A DNA stretch of 64,000 bases from NCBI GenBank assembly GCA_964501275.1, contig CAZCSP010000005.1, forward strand, positions 1 to 64,000, in the 5' to 3' direction. Source of the DNA: 55-13 sp964501275 (GTDB taxonomy: Bacteria; Armatimonadota; Fimbriimonadia; Fimbriimonadales; Fimbriimonadaceae). Position 1 is the first letter of the stretch. Each line of letters begins with the position of its first letter. Shown one piece after another: positions 24,618 to 31,988 of this stretch. A program made the translations under genes and the position numbers. The notes under the pieces are model-generated. The model saw nothing but the letters and a program-made list of their open reading frames with translations. It searched no databases and was not told where the DNA came from.

Positions 24618-24710
24618 GATTGGTTTTAGGTTTTAGGTTCCTAGGTTTTGGGTTGAAAGCAATCCCCTCCAACCTAAAACCGAAGAACCTAAAACCTAAA
24701 ACCCTCCCCC
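24618..24710. repeat. Gene-boundary palindrome between rel and the metalloprotease gene
   Basis: The left arm reads GGTTTTAGGTTTTAGGTTCC and then TAGGTTTTGGGTTG; the right arm reads CAACCTAAAACC and then AGAACCTAAAACCTAAAACC. The two pair over ~30 bp. The sequence is an iteration of GGTTTTA. It lies right after the metalloprotease stop and upstream of rel. Confidence 0.6.
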
Positions 24711-27232
24711 TACTTATCCACGTCCAACGGATGGATCGACCGGCCGTCGCACTTGCAGATGTCTCGATCCTTGAATCCAAACAGGGATGAGAAATCGAAC
24801 GGAGGCGGGGTGGCGGCTCGATTGGTCTTGCCAAGGATGATCTTCTCGATCTCCGACCGCGACTCCTTCAGGTGAAGTGCGGTCATCCGGTCGGTAGTCT
24901 TCGGCAAAGCCTTATCGATTCGCTTGGCCAACCCGCGCAGCGCTTCCTTCACATACAGCTTCAGGTCGTTGTCCGCGGTGGACTTGGCGTCCATGACCGA
25001 CAGGAACGTGCGCTGGATGTTTCGACGGTAGATATCGATCTTCGGTGACGCCGTGCCCACCTCGGACCACACGCCCGACGTCAGATCGTCCACCAACTCG
25101 CTCACCGTATAAGCCCCCGCGCCCTGCTGGGCTTCGATATCCATCAGCCGACGAACCCGACCATCGCTCAGCAGTTGGTTCAGGATCAGGTTGGCGGAGG
25201 CGGTGGTCAAGTTCACTACTCCCTCCGGCTGAATCCGGTTCAGGATCGAACGGTCCACCAATTCCGGCTGAATTCGCAACCCTTCGTTCAAAAGGAAGCG
25301 CACGGCTTGTCGTTGCTTGGCGGCATCCACCGGCTTGAAGACCTCGCCTCCACGACCGGCCCGATAGTCGGTCTCGATGATTCCCCCGACATTACGGACC
25401 ACATGGAAAAGCTCCATCGTCCGCTGGCCCATCAGTTCCTGGTGCATCTGTTGCAGGTAGCCGTAGTCGCCGCCAAACTCCGAAGTCGCCGGAATCAGCA
25501 ATTTGGCGATCCGACGGATGTTGGCCAGGCCCATCTTGCCCGCCTCCACCGCATCCGACCCAATGTCCTCGCTCTGAGTCGTCGGGTCCTGTGGATAGAG
25601 ATAATTGCCGAAACGCAGGTAAGGGTTGGTCACTTGGCGCGCCGCGATGCGATCTAGCTCCGCAACCTCCTGATCCGGGTTGCTCGCATAAATCGGCTTA
25701 TAACCCCACTCGATGGCGAACTTGTCGTAAGGTCCAATCTTCCCGATCATCGGCACGTTGTCGCCCGGCTGGGCAACGTAGTTGAACCGGGAATAGTCCA
25801 TGATCGACGCACTCACGCCGTTGGCCGCCACGAAATCGTGGTCGCGAAGCTGGGCTACGGAGTACCACGCACTGGCCTTGAAGTTGTGCTCCAAGCCCAG
25901 AGTATGCCCAACCTCGTGGGCCACAACATATCGCACCAATTCGCCCAACAGTTCTTCCGAGAAAGGCAGCTTCTGGGCGCTCTTGTCCACCGCCGCGGCT
26001 TGAGTGAAATACCAGCTCTGGAGGAGGTCCAGGATGTTGTGCCACATGATGACGTGGGCGCTCAAGGTCTCACCCGAGCGCGGGTCCTGCACGCTCGGCC
26101 CCATCGCGTTGGCGATCTCGGAAGGTACCCACCGGATTACGGAGTGACGCACGTCCTCCGGATCCCAATTCGGGTCTTCTTTCACCGAGGGTGCATCCTT
26201 GGCGATGATCGCATTCCGGAATCCCGCCTGCTCAAAAGCGGGCTGCCAGTCCTCGATCCCCATCTTGATGTATTTGCGCCATTTGTCGGGCACCTCGCGG
26301 GCGACGTAGAAGATGATCGGCTTCTTCGGCACGCTGACCTCCGCCCTCGGGTCCTCCTTCTCCAAGCGGAAGCGGCTGATGAACTGCCTCTCCACCACTC
26401 GCTCTTCACGACGGCCGTAAACGGAGAACGGAGTCGCGAAATAGCCCACACGGCTGTCGCGATAGCGCCCCATCATCGGCTTCTCGGGCAGCAGGATGGT
26501 GCTGTAGTGGACCAAGGCCATGCTCGGTCCCGTCGGCCCCACAAAGCTGAGCTGCGAACGAGTCTCGATGTTTTCTGGGAACGCAGAAATCTTGTCGATG
26601 TAGCTCTTGGAAGGATCGACCCCGCCCGCCCGGAACATCGACTTAACGCTCAGCTCCTGAGGATCACTCATGAAGAGGCGCGTGACGTCGAACACCACCG
26701 TCTTCGACTTGTCGTCCCACTCACCCTCGGCATCCACCGGGAAGGATTGCAAGATGGGTTCGAGGGTGTTGAGTTTCACCGCCTCCAGCAAGCCATCGGT
26801 CGCGTCGGTGCGCATGGAGTAGTCCACGTCGCGCATATAGAGCGTGTTGTTGCGGCGTTGGAACCGGACCACCCGCACCCCCGCGCCTGCCCCATTGTAA
26901 GGCCCAAACATCCCGCTTCCCCGCGATGTCCCGGCGATCTCTACCTGCCACAGGAACTCACGCCCCAAGAGATTTTCCGGCAACTCCCAAAGGACCTTCT
27001 CGTCGATCCGGTGGACCTTGACCACGCCCTTGAGCGTGACGGCTTCCTCCGTCACTACGTCCTTATAGGGTTTGGGGGCTCCCGGTTTAGGCTTGGGTTG
27101 CTGAGGCGTCTGGCCCGCGGGCGGCGTGGGCGGCTTTTGATCGGGTGGCGGGGTTTGCGCCAAGACATTCATGCTGCAAGCGAGGGCAGCGACAAGCGCG
27201 ATGGCCGAGAGTCGGCCCGGTCGAAAGGTCAT
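24710..27232 (-). CDS. Secreted zinc-dependent metalloprotease (DUF5117/DUF4953 type)
   Basis: An 840-residue exported protein. The signal peptide (SAIALVAALACSMNVLAQ) leads to a proline/glutamine-rich linker (residues ~27-55), a DUF5118/DUF5117-like beta-rich region, and the metzincin-like zinc site HEVGHTLGLEHN (about 439-450). FSRFNYVAQP-like and gluzincin-like supporting segments follow, then a helical C-terminal DUF4953 region. Such proteins are common in Bacteroidota and Armatimonadota; their substrates are unknown. The last residues contain CKCDGRS, an unusual cysteine pair. The gene stands alone. Confidence 0.85.
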   Translation of the reverse strand: MTFRPGRLSAIALVAALACSMNVLAQTPPPDQKPPTPPAGQTPQQPKPKPGAPKPYKDVVTEEAVTLKGVVKVHRIDEKVLWELPENLLGREFLWQVEIAGTSRGSGMFGPYNGAGAGVRVVRFQRRNNTLYMRDVDYSMRTDATDGLLEAVKLNTLEPILQSFPVDAEGEWDDKSKTVVFDVTRLFMSDPQELSVKSMFRAGGVDPSKSYIDKISAFPENIETRSQLSFVGPTGPSMALVHYSTILLPEKPMMGRYRDSRVGYFATPFSVYGRREERVVERQFISRFRLEKEDPRAEVSVPKKPIIFYVAREVPDKWRKYIKMGIEDWQPAFEQAGFRNAIIAKDAPSVKEDPNWDPEDVRHSVIRWVPSEIANAMGPSVQDPRSGETLSAHVIMWHNILDLLQSWYFTQAAAVDKSAQKLPFSEELLGELVRYVVAHEVGHTLGLEHNFKASAWYSVAQLRDHDFVAANGVSASIMDYSRFNYVAQPGDNVPMIGKIGPYDKFAIEWGYKPIYASNPDQEVAELDRIAARQVTNPYLRFGNYLYPQDPTTQSEDIGSDAVEAGKMGLANIRRIAKLLIPATSEFGGDYGYLQQMHQELMGQRTMELFHVVRNVGGIIETDYRAGRGGEVFKPVDAAKQRQAVRFLLNEGLRIQPELVDRSILNRIQPEGVVNLTTASANLILNQLLSDGRVRRLMDIEAQQGAGAYTVSELVDDLTSGVWSEVGTASPKIDIYRRNIQRTFLSVMDAKSTADNDLKLYVKEALRGLAKRIDKALPKTTDRMTALHLKESRSEIEKIILGKTNRAATPPPFDFSSLFGFKDRDICKCDGRSIHPLDVDK

Positions 27233-27388
27233 TTGGTCTCCTGAGGTGCTCGCCGATGGTTCGGCAATGTTAGCAATCGTACACGGTTTTGAGTCCCCGC
27301 GAAAAGAGTTGCCGTTCCTATTTACGCATTTCGATTCTCCTGTGCGTCCATCGCTTCGGCTGGACCTAGGATCGGACGTGAAATGCGC

Positions 27389-27591
27389 TAAAATAGAGGG
27401 GTGGCGGGACGACTCGCCGCACTTCCCGAAGTGGCATGGGCATCCTGCCCATGAGTCCCATGACCTTCCAGGTCATGGAGGCAGTTTGTAGCTCAACTAC
27501 AAGCCCGCAGAAAGATGGAAAGCTGCTGGCTCCCAGGGGAAAATCGCCAACCAGGGGACGGCCCCTCCAGATCACTCTCGGAGGTTTCGCC
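27389..27591 (+). promoter_or_regulatory. Promoter and candidate guanidine-II riboswitch with an expanded linker
   Basis: TAAAAT (27389-27394) predicts a start near 27401. At once follows hairpin P1, GGCGGG-ACGA-CTCGCC (27403-27418). A second hairpin, P2, AGGGG-ACGG-CCCCT (27553-27566), lies 13 nt before the GGAGG ribosome site (27580-27584) of a SugE/Gdx exporter. Two hairpins with ACGR loops closed as GACGRC are the hallmark of guanidine-II (mini-ykkC) RNAs, which control guanidine exporters. The linker is 134 nt and contains four further perfect hairpins (27420-27433, 27435-27453, 27459-27477, 27486-27502); known linkers are much shorter, so an insertion is inferred. Confidence 0.55.
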
Positions 27592-27912
27592 ATGCCTTGG
27601 TTCACCCTTTTCATCGCCGGTCTATTGGAGATCGGCTGGGCCGTCGGGCTCAAGTACACAGTCGGCTTCACCCGCCTCGGCCCCACCATCGCCACCGTGG
27701 CCTGTATGATCGCCAGCGTCGCCATGCTCGCCGCCGCCATGCGGCACATCCCGGTCGGCACCGCCTACGCAGTCTGGACCGGAATCGGCGCAGTAGGGAC
27801 CGCGATCCTGAGCATGATCCTGTTCAACGAGCCAAGAGACGCCGCCCGCCTCATCTGCCTCATCCTGATCATCACGGGCATCGTGGGGTTGAAGGTGTTC
27901 TCCAAGGCTTAG
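27592..27912 (+). CDS. sugE: SMR-family guanidinium exporter (SugE/Gdx)
   Basis: A 106-residue four-helix small multidrug resistance protein. The essential membrane Glu lies in AGLLEIGWAVGLKYT (about residue 13). Gdx-type features include GTAYAVWTGIGAVGTA and a last helix LICLILIITGIVGLKVF. The SugE/Gdx branch exports guanidinium in exchange for protons. The ATG at 27592 follows a GGAGG ribosome site 7 nt upstream; the frame is open to 27436 but that stretch is the RNA leader with the ACGR hairpins. The riboswitch candidate supports the guanidinium assignment. Confidence 0.85.
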   Translation: MPWFTLFIAGLLEIGWAVGLKYTVGFTRLGPTIATVACMIASVAMLAAAMRHIPVGTAYAVWTGIGAVGTAILSMILFNEPRDAARLICLILIITGIVGLKVFSKA

Positions 27913-27937
27913 CCTCCTATGCCGTAACCTGGCTCTC

Positions 27938-28016
27938 TTTGGTGGTCCTCTGCGGTCCTCGGTGGTTTATCCCGGTCATTTGAAAGAACCACCGATTAGC
28001 GCAGAGGGCCACTGAA
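27938..28016. repeat. Gene-boundary inverted repeat between sugE and doxX-like gene
   Basis: The left arm GGTGGTCCTCTGCGGTCCTC then GGTGGTT pairs imperfectly with a right arm AACCACCGATTAGCGCAGAG then GGCCAC. The words resemble an 'AACCACAGAGG' theme that recurs near 56860. It may be a terminator for sugE, without a T-tract. Confidence 0.5.
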
Positions 28017-28145
28017 GGACCGTCGACCGTCTGGGTAGATACTCGGGCTACACCCGCAATACCGTAATGCCCAACATCACAACGCCGATTGCCCCAGAAT
28101 CTGCATTTTCTCGTTTTAAGAGGAACTACTTCCCGACGGGTGGTG

Positions 28146-28151
28146 TAAAAC
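28146..28151 (+). promoter_or_regulatory. TAAAAC box 6 nt before the DoxX start codon
   Basis: TAAAAC, then six bases, then the ATG at 28158. A transcript starting the usual distance after a -10 box would begin at the start codon. There is no ribosome site between. Confidence 0.4.
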
Positions 28152-28157
28152 ATAGGC

Positions 28158-28577
28158 ATGAGCGACAACTCACTAACTTTTTTGGACCGCTACAAATCAT
28201 GGACTCCACAGATGCTGAGCGTCCTTCGCGCCGTCGCTGGCCTCCTGTTTATGCAGCACGGCTTGCAGAAGGTGTTCGGTATGTTGGGCAAAGAAGCGGT
28301 TCCCCTGGCGACCCAAGCCGGAGTGGGCGGCCTGATCGAGTTAGTCGGTGGAGCCCTGCTGCTCGTCGGTCTCTTAACCCGCCCGATCGCCTTCATCTGC
28401 GCAGGAACAATGGCGGTCGCCTACTTCCAGTTCCACGAAGGCTACAAAGTCTTCTGGCCCGTCCTCAACAAAGGCGAACTGGCCGCCCTCTACTGCTTCG
28501 TCTTCCTCTTCCTCTCTGTAGCCGGAGCCGGCCCTTGGAGCTTGGACGCAGTGTTGAGTAAGAAAAGAGAAGGATAA
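28158..28577 (+). CDS. DoxX-family membrane protein
   Basis: A 139-residue four-helix membrane protein of the DoxX/SURF4-like family. Family blocks are LRAVAGLLFMQHGLQKVFG, a glycine-rich span GGLIELVGGALLLVGLLTRP and FICAGTMAVAYFQFH. Some members partner with quinol oxidase or detoxification systems; the role of this one is unknown. It has no ribosome site and a -10-like box 6 nt before the ATG. A terminator hairpin follows at 28592-28625. Confidence 0.82.
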   Translation: MSDNSLTFLDRYKSWTPQMLSVLRAVAGLLFMQHGLQKVFGMLGKEAVPLATQAGVGGLIELVGGALLLVGLLTRPIAFICAGTMAVAYFQFHEGYKVFWPVLNKGELAALYCFVFLFLSVAGAGPWSLDAVLSKKREG

Positions 28578-28591
28578 AGCGAACTGGTAGG

Positions 28592-28625
28592 CCCTCCCCA
28601 AAGACACAACCGTCATTGGGGAGGG
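28592..28625. terminator. Bidirectional hairpin between convergent DoxX and LolA/cytochrome genes
   Basis: CCCTCCCCAA (28592-28601) pairs perfectly with TTGGGGAGGG (28616-28625) around a 14-nt loop. It sits between two converging stops. The U-tract is weak in both directions. Confidence 0.65.
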
Positions 28626-28635
28626 ATAGATCGGC

Positions 28636-29562
28636 TTACTCTTTCGCGCCGTCCTTGATCCACTTGGTCAAGGTATCCATCTGTTCGGAAGTCAGATTGC
28701 CTTGGGGAGGCATCTTGGGTTGGCGGGTGCCCTTGATGAGTTGGAGCATGATACTGGCATCCGGGTCGCCAGGGGTGATGATCGCGCCGTTTCTGCCGCC
28801 TGCCAACGTCGATCTATGGTTGGCAAGGCTGACACCGGCGGTGGTGCGGGATACATGGCATCCACACCGGGCGGCGAAGATCGGCGCCACATCCTTCCAT
28901 GCCAGCGCCAAAGTCGCTTTATCCACCTTTTGGGCACCCGCCGACACCGCGAACAGCTTGTCCGTTCCCGGCAACGCAGAGTCAACTTTGAGTTCGGAGG
29001 CGATAATGAGGGTCGTCACTTTCTGCCCACCCTTGTCCTCTTGGTAGGTTGCCCCCCGGGCAAAACCAAGTTGATCATCGACAAAAAGCGTTGTCACCTT
29101 GGGCCCACGCGAAACATTGACCTCTTTCACCGCGACTCCCTTTACCTTCCGGCTGGCGGCCGTCCGCGCGTCGGTGATCGGCTTCAGAAAGGCATCGTCC
29201 AACATAGCCGACCACGTCCAGATCACATCGTTGCCCAACAGCTTCTTGAGAGCCTCCGGAGTTTCCGGCTCCTCGGTGTATTGGTTGGACTTCTTGTCCA
29301 GGGTGAGGATACTGGTCCCATTGGCGATCACCACCGAAGTCGGCGATTCCCAACGAAGCAGCCCCGGCTTAGAAATCACCAGTTTGTGGTCCTCCAAGTC
29401 GGAGCCAAGCCGGTTCACCGAAAACGCCACCGTCAAGCTTCCGGCTGACTTCAGCTTCTCGATGTGACCGTTAAGAAGCGGGTGATTGACATCAAGAGAC
29501 ATCGCGGCGGCGATAGCGCCAAGCGCGAGAATAGGAGCGAATAAGAGCCATTTACGATTCAT
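28636..29562 (-). CDS. Exported LolA/DUF2092-like protein fused to a cytochrome-like domain
   Basis: A 308-residue protein. A signal peptide (LLFAPILALGAIAAAMS) is followed by ~190 residues in the LolA/DUF2092 style: LTVAFSVNRLG, KPGLLRWESPTSVVIANGTS, GFARGATYQED. The last ~85 residues resemble planctomycete-cytochrome domains (DVAPIFAARCGCHVSRTTAG, ITPGDPDASIMLQLI, KMPPQGNLT). The haem motif reads CGCH, one residue shorter than CxxCH, so covalent haem attachment is doubtful. TAACTT lies 6 nt before the ATG. It is convergent with the DoxX gene. Confidence 0.72.
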   Translation of the reverse strand: MNRKWLLFAPILALGAIAAAMSLDVNHPLLNGHIEKLKSAGSLTVAFSVNRLGSDLEDHKLVISKPGLLRWESPTSVVIANGTSILTLDKKSNQYTEEPETPEALKKLLGNDVIWTWSAMLDDAFLKPITDARTAASRKVKGVAVKEVNVSRGPKVTTLFVDDQLGFARGATYQEDKGGQKVTTLIIASELKVDSALPGTDKLFAVSAGAQKVDKATLALAWKDVAPIFAARCGCHVSRTTAGVSLANHRSTLAGGRNGAIITPGDPDASIMLQLIKGTRQPKMPPQGNLTSEQMDTLTKWIKDGAKE

Positions 29563-29568
29563 AGCAAT

Positions 29569-29574
29569 AAGTTA
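29569..29574 (-). promoter_or_regulatory. TAACTT box 6 nt before the LolA/cytochrome fusion gene
   Basis: On the minus strand TAACTT, then ATTGCT, then the ATG at 29562. A weak TTCCCT lies 17 bp further up. The layout predicts a leaderless transcript. Confidence 0.45.
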
Positions 29575-29711
29575 CACCTTTTGGGCTTGCGAGGGAAAGG
29601 GGATGGCATTTGGGCGTTGCGTCATTATGGTGTTTGGGCAAGCGAGTTTGCCAGTACGTCATGCACTTAAGGAGAACGATAACCCAATGCCGTAGAGCCG
29701 AAATGCCCTCC

Positions 29712-30503
29712 CTATGCCGCCGCCACAATCGCCGCAAACTCCTTGGGATCCAAGCTGGCCCCTCCGACCAAGCCACCGTCAATGTTGGGTTGGGCGAAGA
29801 GTTCTTTGGCGTTGGAAGACTTGACCGAGCCTCCGTAGAGAACGCGGTTACTCTGAGCCCGATCAACCCCAATGATCTCGCCTAGAATCATACGCACCAT
29901 CCCGCACACACGTTCAGCTTCACCCGTATCGCAGACCTTCCCCGTGCCTATGGCCCAGACCGGCTCATAGGCCACCACCAGGTCGCCGAGTTCATCTGGC
30001 TCATGCCCATCCAATGCCTTCTCCAACTGAGAAGTGATGACCGCGTCCGTCATCGACGCATCGCGCTCGGACTGGGTTTCGCCGACGCACAGGATCGGGC
30101 GAATGCCGTACTCCAGCAGCGCCCCGATCTTCAAGTTCACCGTGCGATCGTTCTCCCCAAAATGGCAAACCGTCTCCGCCGGAACTTCTAGTTTGCCAAA
30201 CCTGCCGCGAGTCTCCGAGTGCCCAACGATGCAGTAATCGCACCCTGCCGCATGGAGCATCCCTGCACTGACCTGGCCAGTAAAAGCGCCCTTGGGCATC
30301 CAGAAGACATCCTGGGCACCTACCGCCACGTGCAGGCCTTTAGTGAGCGCGCATACGACCGGGATGCTAAGGTACGAAGGGCAGACGACCACATCCACGC
30401 CATCTCGGGCATTCACCTCGTCGATGAAGCACTCCACGTTCCCCGCCGCTTCCGCCGACGTCATGTGCATCTTCCAGTTCCCAGCCACCAACTTCCTGCG
30501 CAT
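29712..30503 (-). CDS. tpiA: Triose-phosphate isomerase
   Basis: A 263-residue glycolytic enzyme interconverting dihydroxyacetone phosphate and glyceraldehyde 3-phosphate. Active-site features are AGNWKMH (Asn and Lys near the start), the catalytic His in IVGHSETR, the catalytic Glu in AYEPVWAIGTGK, and the phosphate-binding YGGSVKSSN and GLVGGASL. About ten residues more than usual follow the His loop (RFGKLEVPAETVCHFGEND). It is divergent from the DUF2239 gene. The C-terminus lies 110 bp from the LolA/cytochrome fusion gene. Confidence 0.93.
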   Translation of the reverse strand: MRRKLVAGNWKMHMTSAEAAGNVECFIDEVNARDGVDVVVCPSYLSIPVVCALTKGLHVAVGAQDVFWMPKGAFTGQVSAGMLHAAGCDYCIVGHSETRGRFGKLEVPAETVCHFGENDRTVNLKIGALLEYGIRPILCVGETQSERDASMTDAVITSQLEKALDGHEPDELGDLVVAYEPVWAIGTGKVCDTGEAERVCGMVRMILGEIIGVDRAQSNRVLYGGSVKSSNAKELFAQPNIDGGLVGGASLDPKEFAAIVAAA

Positions 30504-30509
30504 AGCCGA

Positions 30510-30515
30510 GTTTTA
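30510..30515 (-). promoter_or_regulatory. tpiA: TAAAAC box 6 nt before tpiA
   Basis: On the minus strand TAAAAC, then TCGGCT, then the ATG at 30503. This is the same box and spacing as at the DoxX gene (28146-28158). Confidence 0.4.
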
Positions 30516-30570
30516 CCCTTCTCCGAGACCAGTCACGATTTCACGTCCATCACGGCGTCACGTTTCACTC

Positions 30571-30605
30571 TTGACAAACATTTTCTACCCGGATATTATC
30601 TGTAT
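30571..30605 (+). promoter_or_regulatory. Consensus promoter giving a leaderless transcript
   Basis: TTGACA (30571-30576), exactly 17 bp, then TATTAT (30594-30599), then six bases to the ATG at 30606. It is the strongest sigma-70-type promoter I see in the window. The expected start point falls on the start codon, and there is no ribosome site. Confidence 0.8.
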
Positions 30606-31157
30606 ATGGCAAAGCAAGTGACGGCATTCAAAGGATCAAAGAGGCTGGCCGCCTCCACGATCGACGTGGTTGCCCCGATGGTCAAGCAGGCCATGCACGA
30701 CGATCCCTCGGCATCGATCCTTATCTTCCGAGACGACACCGGAGAGCAAATCGACCTGGACCTGCGGGGATCGGCAGGGGAGATTGCGGCCCGATACTCC
30801 GACACTGCCAAACCAAAAGCCGGTCCCGGAAGACCCAAACTGGGCGTCGTCGCCCGAGAAGTCACCCTCCTCCCCCGCCACTGGGAATGGCTCAACCGCC
30901 AACCCGGTGGAGCCTCCGTGACCTTGAGAAAGCTGGTTGAAGCCGCGAGCAAGTCCGGCGAAGGCGATCAAAAGCGGGCCTCGCAGGAAGCCTGCTACCG
31001 CTTCATCTCGGTCCTAGCCGGAAACCTCCCCAACTTCGAAGAAGCCACCCGAGCCCTCTATGCCGGAGACAGGGCCACTTTCCAAGAGTTGATTGCCGCC
31101 TGGCCCATGGACGTACAGGTGTATGCGTTCAAACTGAGCGAAAACTCCTGGGACTAA
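30606..31157 (+). CDS. DUF2239 family protein
   Basis: A 183-residue protein of the DUF2239 family (function unknown). Family-like blocks are ASILIFRDDTGEQIDLDLRG, GPGRPKLGVVAREVTLLPRH and EWLNRQPGGASVTLRKLVE. The second half holds short helices and ends AWPMDVQVYAFKLSENSWD. The open frame runs back to 30219, but the promoter at 30571-30605 lies inside that stretch, so ATG 30606 is the start. It is probably cytoplasmic and could be a nucleic-acid-binding regulator; that is only a guess from the GRPKL/VTLLPRHWEWL segment. Confidence 0.8.
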   Translation: MAKQVTAFKGSKRLAASTIDVVAPMVKQAMHDDPSASILIFRDDTGEQIDLDLRGSAGEIAARYSDTAKPKAGPGRPKLGVVAREVTLLPRHWEWLNRQPGGASVTLRKLVEAASKSGEGDQKRASQEACYRFISVLAGNLPNFEEATRALYAGDRATFQELIAAWPMDVQVYAFKLSENSWD

Positions 31158-31192
31158 GGCAATTCGCATCATGATGCCATAATAGAAGCATC

Positions 31193-31444
31193 ATGAGCAT
31201 CAGGACCACCGTCACCTTGGATGAAGACGTTATGATGGGTTTGCGTGAAGAGAGCGTGCAAAGCGGCGTTCCATTCAAAAAGGTTGTGAACGACATGATC
31301 CGCACCGGCCTCGCATCTCGTTCAAAAACGCCTGACCCCGCCGAGTTCGAGATCAAGTCATTCGCAATGGGACCTCCCAAGTTTCCCATTGACGACACCA
31401 GCGCCCTGTTGGATTACCTTGAGGGAGAAGATAGGCGTTGGTGA
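31193..31444 (+). CDS. vapB: VapB-type antitoxin (ribbon-helix-helix)
   Basis: An 83-residue protein. The N-terminal strand-helix-helix, SIRTTVTLDEDVMMGLREES then GVPFKKVVNDMIRTGL, is the ribbon-helix-helix DNA-binding fold. The C-terminal half (DDTSALLDYLEGEDRRW) is the toxin-wrapping tail. It overlaps the toxin gene by the usual 4 bp. Such antitoxins repress their own operon; an inverted repeat GATGCCAT/ATGATGC region around 31170-31195 overlaps the start and may be the operator. Confidence 0.8.
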   Translation: MSIRTTVTLDEDVMMGLREESVQSGVPFKKVVNDMIRTGLASRSKTPDPAEFEIKSFAMGPPKFPIDDTSALLDYLEGEDRRW

Positions 31445-31866
31445 TCTTGGACACCAACATCCTCCTGTATGCGTGGAATAACTTGGACCCGCACCACTTG
31501 CAGGTAAAGCAGTGGCTAGAAGACAGATTTCGCATGAGAGACACCATTGGCATCCCATGGGTGAGTCGGTGGGGGTTTCTCCGAGTTTCGACCAACCCCA
31601 GATTATTTGACCAAGAGCTTTCCCCAAGCGAAGCAGTTGGTGTACTCCGTGATTGGGATCGCAATCCCTTCGTTTCACTCCCAGAGCCGGGCAGGAGACA
31701 TGCGGATCTGCTGGAGTCCCTTATGGTCAAGGGCAAAGCGATCGGCCCGATGTCATCCGATGCCGTACTCGCCGCACTCGCCATGGAACACGGTGCGGAA
31801 CTCGCCTCCACCGACCGAGACTTCAGCCGCTTCCCCGGCTTGCGCTGGGTTAATCCCCTAGACTGA
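31441..31866 (+). CDS. vapC: VapC-type PIN-domain ribonuclease toxin
   Basis: A ~141-residue PIN-domain toxin. The first acidic residue is in ILDTNILLYA; the later acidic residues are in SSDAVLAALAMEHGAELAS and TDRDFSRFPGL. The middle block WVSRWGFLRVSTNP has Trp where many PIN domains have the second acidic residue, a change common in this subfamily. GTG 31441 overlaps the antitoxin stop as GTGA; a TTG at 31438 is also possible. VapC toxins cut specific RNAs, usually tRNA or rRNA; the target here is unknown. Confidence 0.85.
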   Translation: MILDTNILLYAWNNLDPHHLQVKQWLEDRFRMRDTIGIPWVSRWGFLRVSTNPRLFDQELSPSEAVGVLRDWDRNPFVSLPEPGRRHADLLESLMVKGKAIGPMSSDAVLAALAMEHGAELASTDRDFSRFPGLRWVNPLD

Positions 31867-31949
31867 ACCCAAAACCCAATGCCTTCCGCCAAGGACCCAT
31901 TACCTGGGAACCCATCGTGTACAATATTCGTTAGGACTTGTACCTGAGC

Positions 31950-31972
31950 CTCAAGGACTCAAGTGACTTGAG
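31950..31972 (+). promoter_or_regulatory. CTCAAG repeat/palindrome in the dnaK leader
   Basis: CTCAAG occurs at 31950-31955 and 31958-31963, and its inverse CTTGAG at 31967-31972, giving the 13-bp palindrome TCAAGTGACTTGA. It lies between a TACAAT box (31919-31924) and the dnaK ATG. It is not the CIRCE operator. It may bind a regulator or form a short hairpin in the leader. Confidence 0.4.
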
Positions 31973-31988
31973 CTAAGAGTTAAACGAA

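Noticed and set aside
27400..27590. Guanidine-I (ykkC) or guanidine-III RNA in the sugE leader
   Set aside because: The conserved strings of those classes could not be aligned; the two ACGR hairpins fit guanidine-II better.
31900..31988. CIRCE (HrcA) operator before dnaK
   Set aside because: The TTAGCACTC-N9-GAGTGCTAA pattern is not present; only CTCAAG repeats are seen.
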